From assembly GCA_964483375.1 (NCBI GenBank), contig CAZABJ010000038.1, positions 1-27,821 of the forward strand: a DNA stretch of 27,821 nucleotides. Direction: 5' to 3'. This DNA comes from JAUIEH01 sp964483375. Its GTDB lineage: Bacteria; Pseudomonadota; Alphaproteobacteria; Caulobacterales; Maricaulaceae. Below are positions 1 to 8,092 of this stretch, one piece after another. The notes below the pieces were generated by a model. That model saw only the letters and a program-made list of their open reading frames with translations, did no database searches and had not been told where the DNA came from. The stretch's first letter is position 1, and every line of letters begins with the position of its first letter. The position numbers were made by a program, and so were the translations under genes.

Positions 1-180
1 GCGCTGCGCACGCTTGGCGAACGCCTTGGCGGGGCGGAGGGGGCTCAGCGGCTGGAGGAGGCGCTCGCGGCTGTCGAGGAGGCCTTGGCGGTGTTCCGCG
101 AGATGGGCGCGAGCGCCTATGTGGAAACCGCGGACCACAATCGGCGGCGCATCTTGGCGCTGTTGGGGCGGGCGGGGTAG
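1..180 (+). CDS. C-terminal end of a tetratricopeptide-repeat (TPR) protein, partial
   Basis: The window opens inside this gene. Frame 1 reads without a stop from base 1 to a TAG at 178-180, giving 59 residues. The visible peptide starts with ALRTLGERLGG and continues with LEEALAAVEEALAVFREMGA, an amphipathic helix pair. From memory this matches the repeat found in long TPR proteins of Alphaproteobacteria, whose units contain NNLGNALRTLGER followed by LEEAVAAYREAL. The last helix, ending near RRRILALLGRAG, would cap the array. TPR arrays bind proteins, but neither the partner nor the N-terminal domain can be seen, so no function is assigned. The gene converges on the minus-strand aminotransferase. 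Confidence 0.65.
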   Translation, partial: ALRTLGERLGGAEGAQRLEEALAAVEEALAVFREMGASAYVETADHNRRRILALLGRAG

Positions 181-194
181 GCTTCGGCGTGCGC

Positions 195-281
195 ATGTTC
201 GCCACGACGAAGTCCTGCCTCTCAATCGTCTTCTTGTTCCTGTTCGCCGTGGCGGTGCGCCGCAAAGTCCAGATGAACTGA
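195..281 (+). CDS. Possible 28-residue single-helix membrane peptide (sORF)
   Basis: In the 119-base gap after the TPR gene, an ATG at 195 opens a 28-codon frame ending in TGA at 279-281. The peptide begins MFATTKSC, continues with a hydrophobic stretch SIVFLFLFAVAV, and ends with a basic tail RRKVQMN. This resembles a one-pass small membrane protein. Against it, no clear Shine-Dalgarno sequence precedes the ATG and the frame is short enough to occur by chance. This is a candidate only, with no family assignment. Confidence 0.2.
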   Translation: MFATTKSCLSIVFLFLFAVAVRRKVQMN

Positions 282-299
282 GGCGGCCGCTCCCTCGGC

Positions 300-1445
300 T
301 CAGCGCAGCATGCGTTTGGCGAGGAACTCCATGAGCGGTTTGGGATATTGCTGGCCGACGCTGAGCATGCAGGTGCGGCTGAGAATATCGAGCGTCCGCG
401 CGTAGTTTTCGGGGGCGTAGTCCAGCGCGCCTTCCGCCCAGTCAAAGGGGTTCATCCGCGGATGGGCGGCGCGTTTTTCTAAGATCGGCGCCCAGTTGGT
501 GAACACGTGACGGCTGGTGTCCATCAGACGCCAGACCCCGCGCGGATTGGCTTTCGAAAACGCTTCGGCGTCTTCGGCGGTCTCAAAGATCAGATGCAAA
601 CCGCAGGCGTTGTCGGGGTCGTTATGGGGACACACCCGGAACCGGGTGGAGGGCTCAAGAATATTCACCATCGCATCGCGGCGCGACCGCATCCGGCGCA
701 GCATCGGCTCGAGCTTGGAAAGCTGCACGCTGAGCATCGCGCCTTGGATTTCGGTGGCCTTGAAATTCACCCCGATAAAGGGCGGCTCGTCATGGGCCAC
801 CTCGTCATGGGAGCGGAACACGTCGCCCAGGTCGTGATAAATGCGCGCGCGGGCGAACAGCCGGTCGTCGTCGGTGACCACCGCGCCGCCCTCGCCGACA
901 TTGATGTTCTTGAACTGATTGAAGCTGTAAGCGCCCATCACGCCGATGGTTCCGACGCGCTTGGATTTGTAGCGCAAGCCAACCGCTTGACAGGCGTCTT
1001 CAATGACATGCAGCCCGCGGGCGCGCGCGATCTCGGTGATCGCATCCATGTTGCAGACCACATTGCCCATATGAACGGGGATGATGGCCTTGGACCGCTC
1101 GGTGATCCGCCGCTCGAGATCGGCGGGGTCCATGGTGAGCGTCTCATCAATGTCGACCAGAACGGGCGTCGCGCCGACCGCCAAGGGCGCGCCGGCGGAG
1201 GCGATCCACGTATAGGCCGGCACGAGCACTTCGTCCCCCGGCCCCACGCCTGCAGCCGCAAGCGCGGAAACAAGCGCGGCGGTGCCGCTGGACATCGTCA
1301 GCGCGTGCTTGACGCCGAACGCCTCAGCGAAGCGGGCCTCAAAGCGGGACAAACGTCCCCCGCTCGCCGCGCCGTAACGCGCGAGCTTGCCGCTGGCGAT
1401 CACTTGGCCGACCGCGAACCATTCCCTTACGCCGACGCCTGGCAT
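300..1445 (-). CDS. DegT/DnrJ/EryC1/StrS-family PLP-dependent aminotransferase
   Basis: The 381-residue product has the normal length and layout of fold-type I sugar aminotransferases. These transfer an amino group, usually from glutamate or glutamine, to a keto-sugar or cyclitol. Visible landmarks are the cofactor-phosphate loop SSGTAAL (about residues 52-58), EDACQAVG (about 149-156; its Asp contacts the pyridine nitrogen) and SFNQFKNINVGEGG (about 174-187; Lys179 is the expected Schiff-base lysine). I chose the ATG at 1445 because GGGAG lies 8 bases upstream; a TTG seven codons earlier is also possible. It follows the GMC oxidoreductase by 95 bases on the same strand. An oxidase-then-transaminase pair would make an amino sugar from an alcohol, but the substrate is unknown. 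Confidence 0.9.
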   Translation of the reverse strand: MPGVGVREWFAVGQVIASGKLARYGAASGGRLSRFEARFAEAFGVKHALTMSSGTAALVSALAAAGVGPGDEVLVPAYTWIASAGAPLAVGATPVLVDIDETLTMDPADLERRITERSKAIIPVHMGNVVCNMDAITEIARARGLHVIEDACQAVGLRYKSKRVGTIGVMGAYSFNQFKNINVGEGGAVVTDDDRLFARARIYHDLGDVFRSHDEVAHDEPPFIGVNFKATEIQGAMLSVQLSKLEPMLRRMRSRRDAMVNILEPSTRFRVCPHNDPDNACGLHLIFETAEDAEAFSKANPRGVWRLMDTSRHVFTNWAPILEKRAAHPRMNPFDWAEGALDYAPENYARTLDILSRTCMLSVGQQYPKPLMEFLAKRMLR

Positions 1446-1540
1446 CGTTCCCCGCTCCCCCGTCAAACACCCCGAACAGACCGGGCGTTATCCCGCCTGT
1501 ATCACGTTGCGATGCGGGAATGCACGCAGCGCACCACGGT

Positions 1541-3334
1541 TCATGCGGATTCCGCGTCCACGCCCGCCGCCGCGGACGCATCAGCCCCGAGATCCGCCTT
1601 GAGCTGGTCAGCGAGCCGGATCGCAAGCGCCAGCATCATCAAGGTGGGATTGGCGTGGCCGCCGGTGGGGAACACCGAGCCCCCCGCAACATAAAGCCCC
1701 TCAACCCCATGGACGCGGCAGTGCGGGTCGACCACGCCGAATTTGGGATCCGCCGCCATGCGCGTGGTTCCCATCATATGCGCGCAGTCGATGATGGGGG
1801 CGTCCTCCGCCCGACCCTCGGCGACCCAAGGCTCCAGCAAGGGGGAGGGCAGTCCCGCGCGCTCGAACGACAGCGCCATGAGTTGGCCCAACCGCATCAA
1901 GGAGCGGCGTTCTTGGTCGTTGATCCGCCAATCCACCCGGGCCCGCGGCATGCCGAGCGCGTCAGTGGCGCCGGACAGCGTGATGCGGCTGTCAGGGTCT
2001 GGGCGTTGCTCGGAGGCGGCCTCGATTTTGACGTCGGTCAGCTTATGGGGCAGGCCGTCGGTCTGGAATTCCTCCACCGCCCGGTTGGGGCGGAGCGCGA
2101 TCACCGCGTTGATGACGGCGTCTTTGACCGGCCCGGGCACCGCGCGGCTCTTCAGCGCCCGCCGTCCCAAACCTGACGCCATGATGCCGGGACTGGAGAA
2201 CACCGCTGCGATATCCGAAAACGGCTTGGCGCTTCGCCGGCGCAAAAGCCGCTTCAAGGCGTCCCAGGGGTCGTCCGGCGCACGGACGGGGTCGAGATAG
2301 GCGGAACAGTTCAGCAGCCCTTCGCGCTCTTGGGTCTCCGGGCTTAACGCGATCCCATGCATGTACATGTGCACGCCGCCGCCGGCCTTTAAGCCGTAAA
2401 AGCCGAACCGGTTGCTGATCTTGGCGTGGTCGCGAGGCGCGAAGCCGCCGAGAATGACGTTCGCGTGGTCCATCAGATATCGGCCGACGACGTCGTGGTC
2501 ATTGCCCAAGCCGGCCGGCGCGACGCGATTGGACGCGAGCAGCAGCCGCGGGTTTTGCACCGCGCCCGCCGCCAGAACCGCTGCGCGCGCCTTAATGCGC
2601 CGCACCGCGCCGTCGCGGCTCTTGGCCGTCACGCCCGCAAACCGCCCGCCATCGGGGCTCGTCTCGATGTCCGTGACCGTCGCATTGAGAAGCACCCGAA
2701 CGTTCGGCGCCTCTTCGGTCAGGAACTCAGGCCCGAACCGCATGATGTCGAAGCGGTCCACCCGCGAGCGGGCGAATTGCCAGAAAAAATCGCGCAACAC
2801 GCCGGTCTCGAGCGCCGGCTGGGGCTGGGTTTTGCCGGCGAGGCGCCAAAACGCGTCGTCGTAGCAGTTGGGCCCCAGATTGAGCCTCAACGCGGCGCGA
2901 TCGAGATAGGGGTCGAGGTCGGCGCGCGAGACGGGCCAGCCGGAGTGGGGCACCCAAGCGCGCGCCTGGGTGTCGATAGCGTCAAAAGCCGCGGACTTGC
3001 CCGCCCAGGCGTGGGTGCCCCCGCCCAGCACGCGGAATTGCACGCCGTAGGGCTGCTCATCGCTGGACCAGGTTTTCGCAAGCCGGCTGAGATAAGCCTC
3101 GCGCCGTTCCCGCTGGGCTGGCGCGAGCGGGGCGCCTGCGTTCTCAAGCGTGCTGAGCGCGCTCGCTGTTTCCTCCGGCTCAAGGTCGCCGCTTTCGAGA
3201 ACGAGCACGTTTGTCTTGGCGCCGAAAAACTCGCGGGCGAGGGTCAGCCCCACCGGACCGCCGCCGATGATGACGAGATCTGTTTCAATCGTGTCTTGTT
3301 CCGGCGTTTCGGACAGTGTCGCCGTTTCGATCAT
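1541..3334 (-). CDS. GMC (glucose-methanol-choline) family FAD-dependent oxidoreductase
   Basis: The 597-residue protein begins with a dinucleotide-binding fold: DLVIIGGGPVGLTLA at about 19-33, with GGGPVG as the FAD loop, and an acidic strand end VLVLESGD near 43-50. The middle contains GGGTHAWAGKS, the FAD-site glycine motif of GMC enzymes. The C-terminal GMC domain shows AHMMGTTRM (His519) and a final GGHANPTLM (His560, Asn562), matching the active-site His/Asn positions of the family. The enzyme oxidises an alcohol, probably on a sugar or cyclitol, to a carbonyl. No signal peptide is visible, so it is probably cytoplasmic. The ATG at 3334 has GAGG about 10 bases upstream. It is upstream gene of a probable pair with the aminotransferase and is divergent from prfC. 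Confidence 0.9.
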   Translation of the reverse strand: MIETATLSETPEQDTIETDLVIIGGGPVGLTLAREFFGAKTNVLVLESGDLEPEETASALSTLENAGAPLAPAQRERREAYLSRLAKTWSSDEQPYGVQFRVLGGGTHAWAGKSAAFDAIDTQARAWVPHSGWPVSRADLDPYLDRAALRLNLGPNCYDDAFWRLAGKTQPQPALETGVLRDFFWQFARSRVDRFDIMRFGPEFLTEEAPNVRVLLNATVTDIETSPDGGRFAGVTAKSRDGAVRRIKARAAVLAAGAVQNPRLLLASNRVAPAGLGNDHDVVGRYLMDHANVILGGFAPRDHAKISNRFGFYGLKAGGGVHMYMHGIALSPETQEREGLLNCSAYLDPVRAPDDPWDALKRLLRRRSAKPFSDIAAVFSSPGIMASGLGRRALKSRAVPGPVKDAVINAVIALRPNRAVEEFQTDGLPHKLTDVKIEAASEQRPDPDSRITLSGATDALGMPRARVDWRINDQERRSLMRLGQLMALSFERAGLPSPLLEPWVAEGRAEDAPIIDCAHMMGTTRMAADPKFGVVDPHCRVHGVEGLYVAGGSVFPTGGHANPTLMMLALAIRLADQLKADLGADASAAAGVDAESA

Positions 3335-3371
3335 GTCGGATCGTCCTCGACGTCCCCGAGCCAGGATGCGC

Positions 3372-3400
3372 TTTAAACCGCAACAGGCAGCCGCCGTGAA
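3372..3400 (-). promoter_or_regulatory. Weak candidate sigma-70-type promoter for the GMC oxidoreductase gene
   Basis: On the minus strand, TTCACG (-35-like, 4 of 6 matches) and TTTAAA (-10-like, 4 of 6 matches) are separated by 17 bases. They sit about 38 bases upstream of the oxidoreductase ATG, in the 148-base divergent gap with prfC. Alphaproteobacterial promoters are poorly conserved and the match is modest. I saw no convincing plus-strand counterpart for prfC. Confidence 0.2.
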
Positions 3401-3482
3401 CCCGCCGCAGCGAATTCTCGCCAGGCGCCGGAAATCGCGCTAAAGCCGCGCTCTCACCGCCACCCGCCAGAAAGCCACGTTC

Positions 3483-5078
3483 ATGAGCGACGCCGCCATA
3501 GCGGCGGAGGCCGCGCGCCGACGCACCTTCGCCATCATCTCCCACCCTGACGCCGGAAAGACCACGCTGACGGAGAACATTCTGTTGGCGGCCGGCGCGA
3601 TACGGCTCGCCGGCCAGGTGAAGGCGCGGGGGGAGAACCGGCGCACCCGGTCAGACTGGATGAAAATCGAACAAGAACGCGGGATTTCGGTGTCCGCGTC
3701 CGTGATGACGTTCGAACATAAGGGGCTGATCTTCAATCTGCTCGACACGCCGGGCCACGAAGACTTCTCCGAAGACACCTACCGCACGCTGACCGCGGCG
3801 GATTCCGCCATTATGGTCTTGGACGCCGCCAAGGGCATCGAACCCCAAACGCTGAAGCTGTTTGAGGTCTGCCGCCTCCGCGACATCCCCATCCTGACCT
3901 TTGTCAACAAAATGGACCGCGAGGCCGCGGACACCTTTGCGCTCTTGGATGAGATCCAAGACAAGCTCGCGCTCGACGCAGCGCCGCGGCAATGGCCGGC
4001 GGGGTCAGGCGAACGCTTTCGCGGCGCGCTCGACATCGAAGCGAATGAATTCTTGGTCTTCAAACGCCCGGAAGAAGGGGACGACCCCACCACCGGCGCT
4101 GCGCGCGTGCGGGCGGATGGGAATTCTATCGCCGAGCACGTGCCTGAGGACATGCTTGAGGAGCTGCGCGAGGAAAGCGAACTCGCTCAAGCGGGGTATT
4201 CGGAATTCAACCTGCAGAGCTACCGGGAGGGACACCTGACGCCGGTGCATTTCGGTTCGGCGCTGAGGCGTTTTGGCGTGCGGGAGATGCTCGACGCACT
4301 CGCCGAAGTGACGCCCGCGCCCGCGCCGGTGAGCGCTGAGGACGGCAAAGTGGCGGAGCCGGGAGACAAGGAAGTCGCGGGCTTCGTGTTCAAAGTTCAG
4401 GCGAATATGGACCCCAATCACCGAGACCGCGTGGCGTTCATGAAACTCGCCTCCGGCCGCTTCAAGCGTGGCATGAAGCTGAAAACGACCGCCGGTAAGG
4501 CGATCACGGTCTCTTCGCCGATCCTGTTCTTCGCGCAGGACCGGGAGATCGTGGACGAGGCCTTCGCGGGCGACGTGATGGGCGTGCCCAATCACGGCGT
4601 GTTGCGGGTCGGCGACTCGCTGTCGGAGAGCGGGAAAATTCGATTTTCAGGCATTCCTAACTTTGCGCCGGAAATATTGCGGCGAGCCCGCGTAAAAGAC
4701 CCGCTTAAGGCCAAGCACTTGCGCAAAGCCCTCGAAAGTCTCGCCGAAGAAGGCGTCACCCAGTTATTCAAGCCGGCGTTGGGGGCGGACATGATCGTCG
4801 GCGCGGTCGGTCCGCTGCAAATCGACGTGATGGCTGAACGCATCCAAGTCGAATACGGGCTCGAAGCGATCTTTGAGACCCCGCCCTATATGACCGCGCG
4901 CTGGCTCGCGGGCGAACCGGACGCGCTTGAGGATTTCGCGTCTCGAAATCGCGGCCAGATGGCTGAGGACTTGGACGGCGAGCCGGTCTATCTCGCCAAA
5001 AATGCGTGGGAGGTTTCCTACGCCGAGGAGAAATTTCCCGACCTCAGTTTCCTCCGCGCCAGAGAGCGACGGCTGTGA
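3483..5078 (+). CDS. prfC: Peptide chain release factor 3 (RF3), translational GTPase
   Basis: The 531-residue product has the full length of RF3, which recycles RF1/RF2 from the ribosome after peptide release. The GTPase motifs are intact: P-loop HPDAGKT (21-27), switch I region ERGISVSASVMTF, switch II DTPGHEDF (88-95) and the guanine motif NKMD (142-145). The RF3-type sequence FAIISHPDAGKTTLTE near the N terminus separates it from EF-G and EF-Tu. The C-terminal half carries the domain II region (VFKVQANMDP...RDRVAF) and the RF3 C-terminal region (GAVGPLQIDVMAERI, YGLEAIFETPPYM). The ATG at 3483 gives the expected N terminus, although its Shine-Dalgarno (AGAAAG) is weak. The stop overlaps the GTG start of the downstream channel gene (GTGA), so the two are probably translationally coupled. 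Confidence 0.96.
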   Translation: MSDAAIAAEAARRRTFAIISHPDAGKTTLTENILLAAGAIRLAGQVKARGENRRTRSDWMKIEQERGISVSASVMTFEHKGLIFNLLDTPGHEDFSEDTYRTLTAADSAIMVLDAAKGIEPQTLKLFEVCRLRDIPILTFVNKMDREAADTFALLDEIQDKLALDAAPRQWPAGSGERFRGALDIEANEFLVFKRPEEGDDPTTGAARVRADGNSIAEHVPEDMLEELREESELAQAGYSEFNLQSYREGHLTPVHFGSALRRFGVREMLDALAEVTPAPAPVSAEDGKVAEPGDKEVAGFVFKVQANMDPNHRDRVAFMKLASGRFKRGMKLKTTAGKAITVSSPILFFAQDREIVDEAFAGDVMGVPNHGVLRVGDSLSESGKIRFSGIPNFAPEILRRARVKDPLKAKHLRKALESLAEEGVTQLFKPALGADMIVGAVGPLQIDVMAERIQVEYGLEAIFETPPYMTARWLAGEPDALEDFASRNRGQMAEDLDGEPVYLAKNAWEVSYAEEKFPDLSFLRARERRL

Positions 5079-6298
5079 CGACGCCGACGCCCTCCGCCGC
5101 TGAGGCCGCGCAAAGCGGCGTCTCGCGCTTCTTAAGCGCGTTCGGCGACGTTTGGCGTCAGGAGGTGTTTGGCGTTGAAACGGGGCTGCTGGTGCTTGCG
5201 GGCCTGGTGATGGCGCTTGCTTGGGTGCTGCGCGGGGTCGTTGCGCATTGGTTGATGGACATCGCCCGCCAAGCGACAAAAAAAACGGTCACCAAATTCG
5301 ACGATGAGCTCTTAGACGCTTTTGAGGGACCCGCCTCGCTCGCTCCGCTCGCTTTGGGGTTTTTTGTCGCCATTGAGCTCCTCAGCCTAGAGGGCGTCGC
5401 GCGGGAAACGGCGTTTCGCATCGAAACGAGCCTGATCGCGGTGATGCTGTTTTGGGCGCTCTATCGGGCGGTCGATCCGGTTGTCGGCTTGCTTGATCCC
5501 GTCAGCGGCGCGCTTGACCAGAGTTTGATCGACTGGTTGCGGAAGGCGGCGAAGTTCTTTTTCGGTTTCGTGGGCGCCGCCTCAGTCCTGGAAATCTGGG
5601 GCATTCCGGTAGGGCCGATATTGGCGGGGCTTGGGATTTTCGGCGTCGCGGTCGCGCTGGGCGCTCAAGACCTGTTCCAGAATCTCATCGCCGGACTGTC
5701 CATTCTGATCGAACAGCGCTTCCGCCGCGGGGATTGGATCAAGGTCGACGGGGTCGTGGAAGGCACCGTGGAACGCATCAACTTTCGCTCCACCACCGTT
5801 CGTCGCTTCGACAAGAGCCCGGTTTACGTGCCGAACTCCAAGCTGTCGGACAATGCGGTCACCAATTTTTCCCGCATGACCCATCGGCGCATTTATTGGA
5901 AAATCACGTTGGAGTACGGCTCTACGTCAGAGCAGCTGAGGTATGTTTGCGACAAGCTTCATGAATATGTGATGGGAAACCCGGAGTTCGCAAAACCCCC
6001 GGAAGTTTCGACATTCGTTTTCGTGGATAGTTTCAACGACAGCTCTATTGATTTGATGCTATATTGCTTCACCAAAACAACGAATTGGGGGGAATGGCTG
6101 GCGATCAAGCACGAGCTCGCGATCGCCCTGAAAGAAATGGTTGAAGCGGCGGGAACCGGCTTCGCCTTTCCCTCTCAGACGTCCTACTTGGTGGACATGG
6201 ATAAGCTGGAGGCGCCGGCCAATCCCCGCATCGTCGCGGAGCATAAGCCTCGCATGTGGGGGCATGACAGCGACGCGCGCGGCGAGGCTTCCGACTGA
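5075..6298 (+). CDS. MscS-family mechanosensitive ion channel
   Basis: The 407-residue inner-membrane protein has helices at about 37-60, 86-104, 118-138 and 158-176. These are followed by the pore helix region GLGIFGVAVALGAQDLFQNL (185-204), which is the MscS TM3 pattern. A soluble beta domain follows (RRGDWIKVDGVVEGTVERI, then VYVPNSKLSDNAVTNFSR), typical of the MscS cytoplasmic vestibule. Such channels release solutes under hypo-osmotic shock. The start is set at the GTG at 5075, which overlaps the prfC stop; reading further upstream would overlap prfC by 70 bases. The N-terminal membrane part is longer than in E. coli MscS (286 residues), so this is one of the larger MscS paralogues. It converges on the DUF2336 gene with only 16 bases between the stops. 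Confidence 0.93.
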   Translation: MTTPTPSAAEAAQSGVSRFLSAFGDVWRQEVFGVETGLLVLAGLVMALAWVLRGVVAHWLMDIARQATKKTVTKFDDELLDAFEGPASLAPLALGFFVAIELLSLEGVARETAFRIETSLIAVMLFWALYRAVDPVVGLLDPVSGALDQSLIDWLRKAAKFFFGFVGAASVLEIWGIPVGPILAGLGIFGVAVALGAQDLFQNLIAGLSILIEQRFRRGDWIKVDGVVEGTVERINFRSTTVRRFDKSPVYVPNSKLSDNAVTNFSRMTHRRIYWKITLEYGSTSEQLRYVCDKLHEYVMGNPEFAKPPEVSTFVFVDSFNDSSIDLMLYCFTKTTNWGEWLAIKHELAIALKEMVEAAGTGFAFPSQTSYLVDMDKLEAPANPRIVAEHKPRMWGHDSDARGEASD

Positions 6299-6314
6299 GG
6301 AGAGTGCGGCGACG

Positions 6315-7442
6315 CTAGGCTGCGGCCCCGTCGACGCTGTTCTCCCCGGTTTCAGCGTCTTGTTGGTCGCGGCGGACCCGCCAAAAGCGCACCGCGCGGC
6401 GCGCCGCGTCCAAGGGAAGCGTGTCATAAATCTCGCCCAGCACGGCCATATCGGAGGCCTCGCGTTTGTCTTTGGTGTCGCGAAGCAGGGCGAGCGTCAC
6501 GAACAGCTCTTGATCGAAACCCGCGGATCGACAGGCGATGGCCAGCGCGTCGACGGCGGGGCTTTCTGCGATGCGGCGGGCCGCGGTGTAGTCAAGACCT
6601 GTCAGATCCGCGAAAGCGAGATTGAAATGCGTGAATTTGCGGTCTTTGAGGAAGCTGACCAGCAGCGCTCCGTCCAGTTGTTTGCGCAGTTTTTTGGACT
6701 GCACCAGGCGCATGGCGTCTTCGTAGTCGGACGGCAGAGCGCGCGCGCGGCGAGATAACCGGTCTTGAGCGGCTTTGACGGCCGCTTCCAGCTCATCAGG
6801 GTCAAGCGCAGCCGTCCGTTCGGCGATTTTCTCGCGCAGGCGTTCGCCGACAAAGAAAAACATCTCGTTGAGCAGATCCGGGGGGAGTTCTCTGCGGCTC
6901 ACCAACGGCTCGTGGAGTTCGCGGGCGTCCTCGGCCTTGTCGACCAATTGTTCCATCGCGCCGCGCGAGAGTTGCGCGCCTTCATTCAGGGTCAAGGCGG
7001 CCAAGGTCCCGACGTCGCCCCGGTCGACCAGCGTGTCAGCGACCCGCTCTGAGACCTCCGATCGGTTGGCGATCGCGCGCAGGTGATCCTGGCCGCGGCG
7101 CTCGGCGACTTCCACTAAGATATCGTCGGTAAGCGCATCAGACCGCTCGAGCAGCGGGCGGGCCACGGCGACCGCGTCGAGCGCCAGCCTGCGAATGAGG
7201 CCCTCAGGCGCTTCGGGCGCGTCGGCGAAACGCTCGGCGAGTTCGGTGCGGACGCTCTCCTCCATCTCTTCGGCGAGATCGGTAAGGATGTGGTCCGCGC
7301 TTTCCCGCGCTGCGCCGAGACGCGCATCGGGTTGGTCGATGAAAAGGTCGGTGATGTCGCGCAGCAGCTCGCGCCGCTTGTCGCTTGAGGGCTCTTTGGC
7401 CAGTTGAACAAGCTTTGTCAGATGGCCTGTGGAAGTCGACAT
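6315..7442 (-). CDS. DUF2336 domain-containing protein
   Basis: The 375-residue soluble protein is nearly all helical and acidic. The first 200 residues form HEAT-like repeats (KRRELLRDITDLFIDQPDAR, then ADHILTDLAEEMEESVRTEL, then LIRRLALDAVAVARPLLE), which I recognise as the DUF2336 pattern found almost only in Alphaproteobacteria. No signal peptide or membrane segment is visible, and the family's molecular role is not established. The C-terminal half continues with short helices to DAETGENSVDGAAA. I chose the ATG at 7442 because GGAG lies about 10 bases upstream and the peptide before it is purely basic. It is the last gene of a minus-strand row behind the PAN protein and the class A PBP. 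Confidence 0.8.
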   Translation of the reverse strand: MSTSTGHLTKLVQLAKEPSSDKRRELLRDITDLFIDQPDARLGAARESADHILTDLAEEMEESVRTELAERFADAPEAPEGLIRRLALDAVAVARPLLERSDALTDDILVEVAERRGQDHLRAIANRSEVSERVADTLVDRGDVGTLAALTLNEGAQLSRGAMEQLVDKAEDARELHEPLVSRRELPPDLLNEMFFFVGERLREKIAERTAALDPDELEAAVKAAQDRLSRRARALPSDYEDAMRLVQSKKLRKQLDGALLVSFLKDRKFTHFNLAFADLTGLDYTAARRIAESPAVDALAIACRSAGFDQELFVTLALLRDTKDKREASDMAVLGEIYDTLPLDAARRAVRFWRVRRDQQDAETGENSVDGAAA

Positions 7443-7516
7443 GGACGCGCGTCTCCGCCGGTGCGTTTTAGCCTTCCGCCGCACTTTCCGCGGTTAAAGT
7501 AAACAAAGTCGTGAGC

Positions 7517-7538
7517 GCGATCGGCTGGCGATCGGCGG
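7517..7538. repeat. Short tandem repeat, two 11-base units
   Basis: GCGATCGGCTG is followed at once by GCGATCGGCGG, with 10 of 11 bases identical. It lies in the 103-base gap between the PAN gene stop and the DUF2336 start. It may be simple slippage of GC-rich sequence or a binding site, and nothing here distinguishes these. Confidence 0.4.
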
Positions 7539-7545
7539 CTGGCGG

Positions 7546-8028
7546 TCAGTCGCGGCGACGCGGCTGTCGTCCGCCTGACAGCCCCGCAGCGTCGGCGTCT
7601 TCGTCCAGTTCCCGTCGCGGCACGTCGGTTGCGCGCTCAGGAACGGGCGGCGTGCTCGGCCAGGCCTGAGAGGGCTCGGCGTTGAGGCTTGGATAAGGCG
7701 CAGGCGCAGCGGAGGCGGGCCTCGGCGACAGCCTGAGCGCCTCAATGCGGGCGGAGACGCCAGAGGCGCAGCAGGGCGAGGCGCTCGCCGGCGGGATCGC
7801 CGACTTCAGCTCGCACAGCCCTTCATCCCCGCGCAATCCCGGGCGGAACGCAGACCAGGCTTGGCACTGGGCGTCCTCGGAGCAAAGCGCGCGACACTCT
7901 TCGGCCGAACCGACGACCTCGGTGCGATAGGTCGCGCCGTGTCGATAGGTGTCGGCTTCGATGAACGCAAACGAAGGCGCGGAGAAAAACGCCGCGGCGA
8001 GGAGGGCGAGGAGCGTTCGCGTGGGCAT
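7546..8028 (-). CDS. Secreted PAN/Apple-domain protein
   Basis: The 160-residue protein starts with a clear signal peptide (MPTRTLLALLAAAFFSAPSFA, cleavage near residue 21). It continues with one PAN/Apple module at about 25-95. The cysteines at 45, 49, 55, 72 and the pair 86-87 sit in the order AEECRALCSEDAQCQAWS, then CELKS, then CCASG, as in the bacterial PAN family. Such modules bind proteins or carbohydrates outside the membrane. The last 65 residues are low-complexity, rich in Pro, Ala and Arg, and probably disordered. AAAGG lies 7 bases before the ATG. It follows the class A PBP by 64 bases, so a periplasmic, wall-related role is possible but unproven. Confidence 0.82.
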   Translation of the reverse strand: MPTRTLLALLAAAFFSAPSFAFIEADTYRHGATYRTEVVGSAEECRALCSEDAQCQAWSAFRPGLRGDEGLCELKSAIPPASASPCCASGVSARIEALRLSPRPASAAPAPYPSLNAEPSQAWPSTPPVPERATDVPRRELDEDADAAGLSGGRQPRRRD

Positions 8029-8092
8029 GGCGCGCCTTTCGAATTAACGGCGAATTCCGGCGCGAGCCTACCGAAGCCGTCTTAAGAAACGC

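Noticed and set aside
507..1694. A 395-codon plus-strand frame opposite the aminotransferase
   Set aside because: The opposite strand encodes a complete DegT aminotransferase; this frame is its antisense shadow, a usual effect of high GC content.
2426..3376. A 316-codon plus-strand frame opposite the GMC oxidoreductase
   Set aside because: Antisense shadow of a recognisable flavoenzyme; no domain seen.
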